54,337 bases of DNA from a virus (IMGVR_UViG_3300033143_007280:1-54337), one strand, 5' to 3'; shown: positions 1 through 5,586, counted from the first letter of the stretch. Notes: generated from the letters alone by a model not told the origin. Translations and numbers: made by a program.

Positions 1-241
1 TTATTATATAAATATATATTATATATATAATTATATTTATATTATTTAATTATTATATAAATATATAATAATTAAATAATTTTAAATTATTAATTTAATT
101 AATATTATAAATTATTAATATAATTATAATAATATTATATATTTATATAAATTATTATTATATATATAATTAAATAATTAAATAATTAATATTATATAAA
201 TTATTAATATATATATAATTAAAAAATTTTAATTTAAAAAA
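1..241. repeat. A/T-only low-complexity tract, no gene
   Basis: The first 241 bases contain no G or C at all. The tract is built of shuffled short words (TAATTAAATAATT, AAATTATTAATAT), and a stretch near 95-127 is repeated with small changes near 184-217. It would melt easily, so an origin-unwinding element or a genome-end region is possible. It also sits at the very start of the window, where assembly errors in low-complexity DNA are common. No reading frame is supported here. Confidence 0.9.
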
Positions 242-305
242 CCCCTATATGGTGGTTATATATATATTTATATAATTACTTACCCACCCCTCTTCCCCCA
301 TATCA
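242..305. other. Gene-free segment with C-rich patch
   Basis: This is the only C-rich stretch in the gene-free first 596 bases: a CCCC run at 242-245 and CCCACCCC...CCCCC at about 283-299. On the minus strand this reads as runs of five, four and three G separated by one to four bases, with one more GGGG about 40 bases on. A G-quadruplex on the minus strand is conceivable. No gene is visible. Confidence 0.6.
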
Positions 306-453
306 CGTTCATTTTTAAAATTGCTGAAATATTAAGTTTCACACGTTCATTTTTAAAATTGTTGAAATATTAAGTATGACACATTTGAAAATCTTAACAT
401 AATCAAGACAACCGAACCTCCCGTTCATTTTTAAAATTGTTGAAATATCGAGT
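306..453. repeat. Three direct copies of a 32-bp repeat
   Basis: Three copies lie at 306-337, 344-375 and 422-453. Each opens CGTTCATTTTTAAAATTG, continues [C/T]TGAAATAT and ends AGT; copies 1 and 2 differ at one base and copy 3 at two further bases. A degenerate fourth copy may occupy about 382-408. They look like iterons: binding sites for a replication or regulatory protein between the A/T tract and the first promoter. Unequal spacing and lack of internal symmetry argue against a CRISPR array. Confidence 0.75.
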
Positions 454-462
454 AGTACTCGA
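448..462. promoter_or_regulatory. Short perfect dyad, operator candidate
   Basis: TCGAGTA-G-TACTCGA is a perfect inverted repeat with 7-base arms around one central base. It overlaps the end of the third 32-bp repeat and lies about 70 bases upstream of the promoter at 533-561. Such a dyad could bind a dimeric repressor. A weaker hairpin, AAAATG-AAAA-CATTTT, follows at 464-479. Confidence 0.35.
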
Positions 463-532
463 CAAAATGAAAACATTTTCTTCCTTTATAATATGTAAAA
501 TTATAAAAAATTGAGAAGTGCAAATAAAAACG

Positions 533-561
533 TGTTAATTTTGATTGAGTTTTGTTATATT
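533..561 (+). promoter_or_regulatory. Promoter of the first early operon
   Basis: TGTTAA at 533-538, a 17-base spacer ending in TGT, then TATATT at 556-561 (extended -10). The predicted start is near 568, about 30 bases upstream of the first gene. The same TGTTAA / TGTTA pair at 20-bp spacing recurs at 2320, 49831 and 53434. Confidence 0.6.
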
Positions 562-596
562 TAAATACAATTTACATCAAAAACATGGAGTAAATT

Positions 597-860
597 ATGA
601 CAACGGAGCAATTGAATCGAGGTAATCATTTAATACATCAGATTAATAGATGTGATAAAATATTAAACGAATTTACAGAAGCACATTCAAAACTTCCTAT
701 TGAGACTATAAATGTTTATTGGAGAGATAAAAGGACGGAAGTAATTTGTTTAAAATATGAAACAGAATTTGATATCGGATTAGATGACGCTATTGATTTG
801 ATATATAAGAAAATAGAAAATATGCGAAGTGCATTTCAAGCAGAATTTGATAGAATATAA
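597..860 (+). CDS. Early protein of unknown function, 87 aa
   Basis: I do not recognise this protein. It is 87 residues, highly charged and mostly predicted helical, without Cys or membrane segments. The ATG at 597 follows GGAG (587-590) with normal spacing. It is the first gene of the early operon, directly downstream of the promoter at 533-561. Its stop overlaps the next start as TAATG, so the two are probably translationally coupled. Confidence 0.75.
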   Translation: MTTEQLNRGNHLIHQINRCDKILNEFTEAHSKLPIETINVYWRDKRTEVICLKYETEFDIGLDDAIDLIYKKIENMRSAFQAEFDRI

Positions 861-1045
861 TGGATAGTATACTAAAAGCATTAATAGCGTTATTGAAAAC
901 AATTCGAGAGATGAAGAAATTAAACCTACGTATATGTCCATATTGCGAAAGTCTCATGACAGCGGAAGAGCAGATATATTTAGGAAATTGTTCAAGATGC
1001 GAATTTGGTAATTATGGCTATGAAGCTAAAAATGATGGATTATAA
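860..1045 (+). CDS. Small zinc-ribbon protein, 61 aa
   Basis: The N-terminal 22 residues form a basic amphipathic helix. Residues 26-47 carry CPYC (C26, C29) and CSRC (C44, C47), a classic four-cysteine zinc-ribbon spacing. Such proteins often bind nucleic acid or partner proteins; the target cannot be told. The start overlaps the upstream stop (TAATG). It is one of a series of small Cys4 proteins in this region. Confidence 0.75.
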   Translation: MDSILKALIALLKTIREMKKLNLRICPYCESLMTAEEQIYLGNCSRCEFGNYGYEAKNDGL

Positions 1046-1055
1046 AGGAAGAGAA

Positions 1056-1370
1056 ATGATTGAAGAACTAACTTTAAGATCAAGATTGATCACGATTCAA
1101 GATTATATTGAATTTTTTAAAAAGAAGTTTAAGTATGATTTTCCAGTGATAATTGAAAATCATACTAAACCAGGAGAATTGTTAATAGTAATTCCAGGAT
1201 TAAGTACAGAAGCCATTTGTATGATTAAAGATGAGTTAAAACTATATGCATTAATAACTATACAAATAACGGTCACAAACAGAAAACACATAATAATAAA
1301 TGATGAAAAATTAAGGCAACCATATCAAAATCTATTAAAACGACTGTGGAACGCTATTAGAAATAAATAA
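1056..1370 (+). CDS. Early protein of unknown function, 104 aa
   Basis: No family recognised. I chose the ATG at 1056 because AAAGGAAGAG lies just upstream; an in-frame ATG-type start further upstream at 1005 would overlap the preceding gene by about 40 bases without a ribosome site. The protein starts MIEELTLRSR, has alternating strands and helices, and ends in a basic amphipathic helix (RLWNAIRNK). No Cys pairs or membrane segment. Confidence 0.7.
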   Translation: MIEELTLRSRLITIQDYIEFFKKKFKYDFPVIIENHTKPGELLIVIPGLSTEAICMIKDELKLYALITIQITVTNRKHIIINDEKLRQPYQNLLKRLWNAIRNK

Positions 1371-1382
1371 AAAGGAGAAGCT

Positions 1383-1586
1383 ATGAGAATAAGTAAAAAA
1401 TTAATGGAGAAGTGGGATTGTGAATCTTGTTCTAATAAGATGGAACAAGATTTTGAAAACGAAGATGGAGAATGTAGATTAGGTAGTATACCAAGTATAA
1501 AGCCTCCGAAAAGATCATCACCAGGTGGAAGTTCTATTTTTAGTGAAAGAAAGATTTTAAAGAATTGTCCATCTAGAAAGGATTAA
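1383..1586 (+). CDS. Small four-cysteine protein, 67 aa
   Basis: The start follows AAAAGGAGAAGCT. Cysteines at 13 and 16 (CESC), 31 and 62 could bind one metal ion. The middle is Pro/Ser rich (IKPPKRSSPGGSS) and probably unstructured. I do not recognise a family. It sits 3 bases from the next gene in the early operon. Confidence 0.7.
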   Translation: MRISKKLMEKWDCESCSNKMEQDFENEDGECRLGSIPSIKPPKRSSPGGSSIFSERKILKNCPSRKD

Positions 1587-1589
1587 ATT

Positions 1590-1862
1590 ATGAAAATCGA
1601 AAGCAAAATTGAAACAGTCACTATCTTTAGAACCAGTGATGGAAAAGAATTTGAAAATAATAATCTAGCAACTAGATGGAATGAAATTCTGAATTATATT
1701 GATAACGAAGTTCCAGAGCAGATTATGAAAATATCAGATAAGTATGACGCAGATATTGGATCTACAGATGATGACGTTAGAGTCTTTAAAAATAAAGTCA
1801 ACTCAACCTCGTATAAGAATACTATTTGGGAATGTTTACCTCTTAATAGAGATGAAGCATAA
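1590..1862 (+). CDS. Early protein, paralogue of the 5290-5586 product, 90 aa
   Basis: Function unknown. The ATG follows AAAGGATTAAATT. It shares its layout with the 98-residue product at 5290-5586: an N-terminal strand, the motif SDG[KH][EK]F, W[NE][EN]I, a segment E[V/N][P/F]P[EQ][QD]I[ML]KI, then TDDD followed by K[NS]KV. The two are therefore paralogues kept in one early region. Charge is strongly acidic. No Cys pair or membrane segment. Confidence 0.75.
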   Translation: MKIESKIETVTIFRTSDGKEFENNNLATRWNEILNYIDNEVPEQIMKISDKYDADIGSTDDDVRVFKNKVNSTSYKNTIWECLPLNRDEA

Positions 1863-1887
1863 TAAAAGATTTAAAAAGGAGTGAATT

Positions 1888-2052
1888 ATGAAATGTCCAA
1901 AATGTGGAACAAGTATGAAGAAGATTAAGGAAAGAGGAAGTATCATCATTTTAGTGATCTTACTATGTTGTGGTTTGATTCCTGGTGTGATTTATTATGC
2001 CGCGGGATTTAAGAAACGATTAGTTTGTAAGAATAGTGAATGCGGGAACTAA
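1888..2052 (+). CDS. Zinc-ribbon membrane microprotein, 54 aa
   Basis: The start ATG at 1888 follows AAAAAGGAGTGAATT, a strong ribosome site. CPKCG at residues 3-7 and C47...C52 near the C-terminus would form one zinc ribbon, but a hydrophobic membrane segment (about residues 18-41) is inserted between the two halves. The two Cys pairs could meet in the cytoplasm only if the segment is a hairpin; otherwise they lie on opposite sides. It is the last gene before the 313-base gene-free hairpin region. Function unknown. Confidence 0.75.
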   Translation: MKCPKCGTSMKKIKERGSIIILVILLCCGLIPGVIYYAAGFKKRLVCKNSECGN

Positions 2053-2057
2053 ATAAA

Positions 2058-2080
2058 AGGCCCCAGGACTATAGGGGCTT
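2058..2080 (+). other. GC-rich hairpin after the 1888-2052 gene
   Basis: AGGCCCC pairs with GGGGCTT (one G-U pair) around a nine-base loop. It starts 6 bases after a stop codon. No run of T follows, so it is not a standard intrinsic terminator; it may protect the 3' end of the operon mRNA. Confidence 0.5.
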
Positions 2081-2101
2081 GGAGATTTAGTATGATTTTA
2101 T

Positions 2102-2119
2102 TGGTGAGGTCTATCACCA
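2102..2119 (+). other. Small hairpin upstream of the first TATAAT
   Basis: TGGTGA pairs with TCACCA around a six-base loop (GGTCTA). It lies 12 bases upstream of the TATAAT at 2131-2136, where an upstream promoter element or operator would sit. The stem is only 6 bp, so it is the weakest of the set. Confidence 0.35.
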
Positions 2120-2139
2120 TGTAATTAGATTATAATAAA

Positions 2140-2182
2140 ATCCCAACTTTATGTAAACCGAGGTAGCTTAAAAAGTTGGGAT
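2140..2182 (+). ncRNA. 11-bp hairpin, possible small RNA or operator
   Basis: ATCCCAACTTT (2140-2150) pairs perfectly with AAAGTTGGGAT (2172-2182) around a 21-base loop. The TATAAT at 2131-2136 would start transcription near 2143, inside the left arm. No convincing -35 box precedes that TATAAT and no T-run follows the hairpin, so a stand-alone RNA is uncertain. Confidence 0.4.
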
Positions 2183-2184
2183 GG

Positions 2185-2214
2185 ACGACAAAATCAACGT
2201 GATAAGAATATAAT
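2185..2214 (+). promoter_or_regulatory. Sigma-70-like promoter, module copy 1
   Basis: ACGACA at 2185-2190, an 18-base spacer and TATAAT at 2209-2214. The GACAAAA to ATAAGAATATAATAAA layout is repeated 74 bp further on. The predicted start (about 2221) coincides with the left arm of the 14-bp hairpin at 2219-2256. Confidence 0.5.
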
Positions 2215-2218
2215 AAAA

Positions 2219-2256
2219 ATCTTGGTTTTGGTGAATGTGGTTACCAAAACCAAGAT
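2219..2256 (+). ncRNA. 14-bp perfect hairpin at a predicted transcript start
   Basis: ATCTTGGTTTTGGT (2219-2232) pairs perfectly with ACCAAAACCAAGAT (2243-2256) around a ten-base loop. A perfect 14-bp stem is unlikely by chance. A transcript from the promoter at 2185-2214 would begin with it. It may cap the mRNA 5' end, be a small RNA, or act as DNA in protein binding. Confidence 0.45.
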
Positions 2257-2258
2257 CT

Positions 2259-2288
2259 TAGACAAAAATTATTTAATAAGAATATAAT
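2259..2288 (+). promoter_or_regulatory. Sigma-70-like promoter, module copy 2
   Basis: TAGACA (5 of 6 matches to TTGACA) at 2259-2264, an 18-base spacer and TATAAT at 2283-2288. It is the best consensus host-type promoter in the window and reads into the gene at 2366. It shares TAAGAATATAATAAA with the copy 74 bp upstream. Confidence 0.55.
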
Positions 2289-2319
2289 AAAGTTTTTGAT
2301 AATATATGGTAAAAAATTA

Positions 2320-2348
2320 TGTTAAAAAACATCAAAAGATGTTACATT
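2320..2348 (+). promoter_or_regulatory. Phage-type promoter before the second early operon
   Basis: TGTTAA at 2320-2325, a 17-base spacer ending in TGT and TACATT at 2343-2348. The predicted start near 2355 is just upstream of the ribosome site GAGGAAAG of the gene at 2366. A 6-bp hairpin (AACATC-AAAA-GATGTT, 2328-2343) lies within the spacer. Confidence 0.5.
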
Positions 2349-2365
2349 ATTATTGAGGAAAGATT

Positions 2366-2665
2366 ATGGAAAATAAAAAAAACATAAATGCAAATATAAG
2401 TTTATTAATATTCTGTGTGACGTTGATAATTATTATCGGATTATTTACATTATGTCAAATCAAATTAAGAGAAAACAATAATGTCACTTTAGAACATGCT
2501 ACTGAATGTAATCAGTTAGTTAAGGAAGCGGGAATACATTGTCATGACGATATCGGTTGTTCGATTAAAGAATTAGAAGAGCATGCATTTGATTTATATC
2601 ACAGGTGTATTTTTAGATTACCTTATAATTGTGATAGGATAAAGAAATATGAAATCGGTTATTGA
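2366..2665 (+). CDS. Membrane-anchored Cys-rich protein, 99 aa
   Basis: One membrane segment near residues 10-31 follows a short positive N-terminus (NKKN), suggesting an inside N-terminus and an external domain. The external part has five cysteines (48, 59, 65, 81, 89) and HxH-like residues, so disulphides or metal binding are possible. The ATG follows GAGGAAAGATT. It is the first gene after the hairpin/promoter region. A periplasmic or envelope role, such as superinfection exclusion, is only a guess. Confidence 0.7.
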   Translation: MENKKNINANISLLIFCVTLIIIIGLFTLCQIKLRENNNVTLEHATECNQLVKEAGIHCHDDIGCSIKELEEHAFDLYHRCIFRLPYNCDRIKKYEIGY

Positions 2666-2864
2666 TTTAATTAAAATATTGTCGATGAGAAGTGAAGATT
2701 TAACAATTTCTGATGGAATAAATACATATCATTTGAAAGGTTTAAAAGAAATTAAGAAAGATGATTCTTTAGAATTAATGTTTGAATCTGGAATAAGGAA
2801 ACCAACAGATAGATCATTATTATTTATTGATAAAAAAAATGTGGCGAGGTTAAAAAAGAAATAA
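2649..2864 (+). CDS. Early protein of unknown function, 71 aa
   Basis: Not recognised. The start overlaps the end of the previous gene by 17 bases and follows GGATAAAGAAAT. The sequence alternates short strands and helices, with a basic C-terminus (RLKKK). The stop overlaps the next start as TAATG. Probably cytoplasmic. Confidence 0.65.
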   Translation: MKSVIDLIKILSMRSEDLTISDGINTYHLKGLKEIKKDDSLELMFESGIRKPTDRSLLFIDKKNVARLKKK

Positions 2865-3157
2865 TGTTTAAATTTTTTAAGAAAAGAATATCTGATTCTG
2901 AAAAGGCTTATAAAGAACATAAAATTAGAAAAATAGAAAATAGAAATATAGAAGCTAGAAAACTAATAAAAGAATATTTTAGAGAAGAAATAAATATTGT
3001 ATCATGCATAGTAAGTGAGTTTGACAGTATTTATATCATTTGGAGTAAGAAGACAAAACAACAAATTGCAATTGCAATAACTGATATAACATGTGTAAAG
3101 ATTTATATGCATACAGAAACAATAATTACAACTTTTAATGAGGTAAATTATGGATGA
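2864..3157 (+). CDS. Early protein of unknown function, 97 aa
   Basis: Not recognised. It begins with a very basic helix (FKFFKKRISDSEKAYKEHK), followed by a more hydrophobic beta-rich half (IVSCIVSEFDSIYIIW). The TAATG overlap with the preceding stop points to coupled translation. Its end overlaps the next gene by 8 bases. Confidence 0.65.
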   Translation: MFKFFKKRISDSEKAYKEHKIRKIENRNIEARKLIKEYFREEINIVSCIVSEFDSIYIIWSKKTKQQIAIAITDITCVKIYMHTETIITTFNEVNYG

Positions 3158-3305
3158 TCGTGAATGCAGTAATTGTGGATCAGAAGCTAAATTAAGAGAA
3201 TGTTGTGTGTGTGGTGCAAAGATTTGTGATGAATGTACAGAAGATGATGGAGAACTTGATTATTGTCCAGGATGTGCAAATCATATAGTTTATGGAAGCA
3301 TATGA
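3150..3305 (+). CDS. Cross-brace zinc-finger protein, 51 aa
   Basis: The ATG at 3150 follows AATGAGGTAAATT. Of 51 residues, ten are Cys, with paired spacing C6-C9, C18/19-C21, C26-C29 and C39-C42-H45. That is enough for two zinc ions in a RING/LIM-like cross-brace. The protein is otherwise acidic (EDDGELD). Small zinc modules like this usually bind proteins; its target is unknown. It overlaps its neighbours at both ends (8 bases upstream, ATGA downstream), supporting a real gene. Confidence 0.75.
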   Translation: MDDRECSNCGSEAKLRECCVCGAKICDECTEDDGELDYCPGCANHIVYGSI

Positions 3306-3505
3306 AAAAGAAATATACGAAACCATTATCAAAAAGTGAAGAAGATTTAATTAGATTTATTGTAAAAATATTAAAAGATGAATTATTTGAATACAAACAA
3401 GAATATAAATCTAACAAAAATATTAGTATACCTTATAAAACGTTTATACAAGTAGAAGGATTTTTTAAGAAAAGAATTAATTTTTACGAAGAGCTATTAA
3501 AATGA
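3302..3505 (+). CDS. Early basic helical protein, 67 aa
   Basis: Not recognised. I chose the ATG at 3302 because it overlaps the preceding stop (ATGA); a TTG start at 3263 would need a long overlap with the zinc-finger gene. The product is Lys-rich and helical (MKKKYTKPLSKSEEDLI), ending EELLK. No Cys or membrane segment. Confidence 0.7.
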   Translation: MKKKYTKPLSKSEEDLIRFIVKILKDELFEYKQEYKSNKNISIPYKTFIQVEGFFKKRINFYEELLK

Positions 3506-3513
3506 GGTAAATA

Positions 3514-4077
3514 ATGAAAATTAAAACTGGGGATGGTTTATTTTTAGTATCAGATAATTTTGAAATAGAAACTGAATTAGGACATTTTAGATTAAAAGAA
3601 GAAGATGGAACTTTATCAATTAAAAGTGTATCTGATTTTCCTGAATTTGGATCTGATATAAAAAATTTATGTGAAGAAGAAAATTGTCATTATCATATAT
3701 TAGATGCCGCAAAGTATATTATAAATAATACAATTCATAAAGATAAAGAAAAAATAAAAGATTTAGAATTTGAAGAATTTAAAAAAGAAGTACTAAAATA
3801 TAAAAAAGAAAAAATAAAATTAAAATATCCTAGACCTATTAGTTGTCAGAAATGCGGTAATTTTCCTGAAGTTCATAAATCTGTTTATTTTACAGATAGC
3901 GAAATTGCTTATATAATATGTAATCAATGTAGAATAAGAACCAAAGTCCATAGCACTGAGCAAGAAGCAATTAAAGAATGGAATAAAATGAATAATGCAG
4001 TATATTATAAAGATGAGATTTTAAAAAATACTGAAAAGTTTATAGAATCTGAAGAATTTGATGATTCATTTAAATAA
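3514..4077 (+). CDS. Lar-like zinc-ribbon protein, 187 aa
   Basis: The C-terminal part, residues about 108-160, has the pattern of the Lar restriction-alleviation family: CQKCG (C111, C114), a hydrophobic strand, C136-NQ-C139, then HSTEQEAIKEWN. Lar-type proteins modulate host type I restriction in lambdoid prophages, though many phage members are uncharacterised. The N-terminal 100 residues are beta-rich then a long Lys/Glu helix and are not recognised. The ATG follows GAGGTAAATA. The motif call is good; the restriction role is inference. Confidence 0.7.
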   Translation: MKIKTGDGLFLVSDNFEIETELGHFRLKEEDGTLSIKSVSDFPEFGSDIKNLCEEENCHYHILDAAKYIINNTIHKDKEKIKDLEFEEFKKEVLKYKKEKIKLKYPRPISCQKCGNFPEVHKSVYFTDSEIAYIICNQCRIRTKVHSTEQEAIKEWNKMNNAVYYKDEILKNTEKFIESEEFDDSFK

Positions 4078-4093
4078 TTTAAGGAGTTAAATA

Positions 4094-4429
4094 ATGAGTA
4101 AACAAATTAGATGTTGTACATGCGGTAATCCACTTATTTCAACGTTTATATATTCGGGAGCAGAATATTATTGTATCGATTGCGGAAGTAGTTATGGATT
4201 TTTTGATGGATATAAAGATGTTGATGAAACACAAGAACTTAACAAGAGAGGCGAAGAAAATCTTAAATGGTTTCTTGATATAAGAAAAGATTTGATTGGT
4301 GGTGGTATGAAAATAAGAGGTTGTAAAAAATGCGATGAAGGTGGATATCATTTACATCATGCTTCAGACGATGAAATTAAAAAACATAAAGAAGCAGAAA
4401 AGAAATTATCTGAGCGAATTAATAAATGA
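4094..4429 (+). CDS. Two-ribbon zinc protein, 111 aa
   Basis: The N-terminal ribbon has C7-C10 (CTCG) and C27-C30 (CIDCG). A second site near the C-terminus has C77-C80 (CKKC) followed by HLHH (86-89), and then a Lys/Glu helix. The ATG follows AAGGAGTTAAATA. The stop overlaps the next start as ATGA. Function unknown; nucleic-acid or protein binding is likely for this fold. Confidence 0.75.
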   Translation: MSKQIRCCTCGNPLISTFIYSGAEYYCIDCGSSYGFFDGYKDVDETQELNKRGEENLKWFLDIRKDLIGGGMKIRGCKKCDEGGYHLHHASDDEIKKHKEAEKKLSERINK

Positions 4430-4629
4430 TAATAATTAAAAATACTCCAACATGTCCATTTTGTAATTACGAAGATAAAGATTGGATATTCTCTTATAGA
4501 AGAATAAAAGAGAAAAAAACAAATGAGTGTCTAAAATGTGATAAAGAATATGAATGTATTATTTCTGAAGAAATTAAATTCATATCTTATTTAAAAGAAG
4601 ACTTAGATGATATTGACATTAATTTGTGA
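4426..4629 (+). CDS. Small zinc-ribbon protein, 67 aa
   Basis: Starts in an ATGA overlap with the previous stop. C10-PF-C13 and C35-LK-C38 form a four-cysteine ribbon, followed by an acidic C-terminal tail (EDLDDIDINL). Function unknown. The third consecutive ribbon protein in this stretch. Confidence 0.75.
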   Translation: MIIIKNTPTCPFCNYEDKDWIFSYRRIKEKKTNECLKCDKEYECIISEEIKFISYLKEDLDDIDINL

Positions 4630-4849
4630 TTGTGAAACTAAAAATCATTATGATGAAAATATGATTAAAGGTCAATTAAAGAAAATGATCGATGATCCAA
4701 CAAATCAGTTATTATTAAAATGTTCTATTTGTGCGAAACCTTTAGGTAAGATGTTTGTTGACAATATGTTTAAGATATTATATGTTAGAGATTATAGAGA
4801 TGGAAAATTAAAACAAATAGGATATGTAGGAGATTACAATGAACAATGA
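4607..4849 (+). CDS. Small Cys4 protein, 80 aa
   Basis: Overlaps the previous gene by 23 bases; a weak AAGAAG lies upstream of the ATG. C7-x-C9 and C39-SI-C42 may bind zinc, although C-x-C is a less usual ribbon arm. The C-terminal half is a strand-rich segment ending in YVGDYNEQ. Unknown function. Confidence 0.65.
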   Translation: MILTLICDCETKNHYDENMIKGQLKKMIDDPTNQLLLKCSICAKPLGKMFVDNMFKILYVRDYRDGKLKQIGYVGDYNEQ

Positions 4850-5183
4850 TAATTATAAATTTAATTTCAAAGAAGTATTAAAGCTTTCAGATGCATCACT
4901 TACTGGATTTGACGGAGAAAAAAGACACTATCATATGAAAACTGAATTAAATCTTTGGTATAGAGCAAGTGATAGTTTATTTGAAAAAGAAGAAGATGAA
5001 GAAATAATGAATAAAATTATGAGAAAGCAAATGTATAATAACATGTTTTATGATGTAAAATTATTAGTCAATGAATTAGAGACACGCATTTGTGATTCTG
5101 TTGCTTTTTTAAATAAAGAAGATTTAGATGGAATTATGAATAATATTAAACAACTTAAAAAAGAATTAGATTATGAGGCTTGA
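4839..5183 (+). CDS. Early acidic helical protein, 114 aa
   Basis: Not recognised. The start at 4839 follows TAGGAGATTACA and overlaps the previous gene by 11 bases. The product is mostly helical with many Glu/Asp, and its C-terminal 50 residues (LLVNELETRI...IMNNIKQLKKELDYEA) look like a coiled coil. It is the last gene before the possible small RNA unit at 5190-5275. Confidence 0.7.
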   Translation: MNNDNYKFNFKEVLKLSDASLTGFDGEKRHYHMKTELNLWYRASDSLFEKEEDEEIMNKIMRKQMYNNMFYDVKLLVNELETRICDSVAFLNKEDLDGIMNNIKQLKKELDYEA

Positions 5184-5189
5184 TAAATA

Positions 5190-5198
5190 TGTTATATT
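5190..5198 (+). promoter_or_regulatory. Extended -10 promoter of the 5202-5275 unit
   Basis: TG-T-TATATT, the same extended -10 as in the other phage promoters. The -35 position (5170-5175, ATTATG) does not match TGTTAA. The predicted start, about 5205, lies in the left arm of the downstream hairpin. Confidence 0.4.
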
Positions 5199-5201
5199 TT
5201 C

Positions 5202-5275
5202 AAGTGTGGGACCAGTGGGATTTACAAACAAAGCTTTACAAGTTACGCTAAGTGGTTTGGTCCCGCCACTTTTTA
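5202..5275 (+). ncRNA. Hairpin plus T-run: small RNA or terminator
   Basis: Left arm AAGTG/GGGACCA (5202-5206, 5208-5214) pairs with TGGTCCC/CACTT (5258-5264, 5267-5271) with a small internal bulge. The stem is followed at once by TTTTT, an intrinsic-terminator tail. The 43-base loop is long for a simple terminator. With the -10 box at 5190-5198 this forms a self-contained unit of about 70 nt. It could also simply end the operon or attenuate the gene at 5290. It does not fold as a tRNA. Confidence 0.5.
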
Positions 5276-5289
5276 TTAAAGGAGTTAAT

Positions 5290-5586
5290 ATGAAGAAAGT
5301 AGTTGAATATTATTCAGATGATGGTCATAAATTTGGTTCAGAGATATCTACTAAATTGTGGGAAAATATCGTTGAGTATCTTGAAAATAATTTCCCACAA
5401 GATATTCTTAAAATTATAATTAGTACTGCAGAAGAACATATACCATTTTATAAAGAAATAGGAAAAAATATTACAGATGATGATATAAAAAAACTTAAAT
5501 CAAAAGTCTCTTTAGAACAAATCAAAAAACATATTTTAGATGCACTTCAAGAAATTTTTCGTGAACTTGACAGACAAAGGAAATAA
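5290..5586 (+). CDS. Early protein, paralogue of the 1590-1862 product, 98 aa
   Basis: Function unknown. I place the start at 5290, after AAAGGAGTTAAT; a longer frame opening at 5173 would translate straight through the hairpin/terminator. Shared features with the 90-residue product at 1590: SDDGHKF, an aromatic W-containing helix, FPQDILKI and TDDDIKKLKSKV. It has a longer helical C-terminus (QIKKHILDALQEIFRELDRQRK region). Only 2 bases separate it from the HNH lipoprotein gene. Confidence 0.75.
   Translation: MKKVVEYYSDDGHKFGSEISTKLWENIVEYLENNFPQDILKIIISTAEEHIPFYKEIGKNITDDDIKKLKSKVSLEQIKKHILDALQEIFRELDRQRK

Larger units (their letters stand above)
2053..2365 (+). other. Gene-free region with hairpins and promoters
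   Basis: No gene fits these 313 bases. They hold four hairpins (2058-2080, 2102-2119, 2140-2182, 2219-2256), three TATAAT boxes (2131, 2209, 2283) and one phage-type promoter (2320-2348). Two modules repeat with a 74-bp period: GACAAAA, then ATAAGAATATAATAAA. The hairpins at 2140 and 2219 begin almost exactly where transcripts from the preceding TATAAT boxes would start. They may be 5' stabilising hairpins, small RNAs or repressor sites. Confidence 0.75.

Noticed and set aside
306-453. Three repeats as a CRISPR array
   Set aside because: Intervals of 6 and 46 bases are not spacer-like, repeats lack internal symmetry and no cas gene is near.
2140-2256. Hairpins as CRISPR-repeat mimics (RNA anti-CRISPR)
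   Set aside because: The 11- and 14-bp perfect stems are longer than those of known CRISPR repeats, and no repeat from a host array is available for comparison.
5202-5275. tRNA gene
   Set aside because: Length is near that of a tRNA and the ends pair, but there is no cloverleaf: no T-arm consensus, no anticodon stem.
5173-5289. Longer N-terminus for the gene at 5290
   Set aside because: It would read through the hairpin and T-run; the ATG at 5290 has a perfect ribosome site and matches the start of the paralogue.
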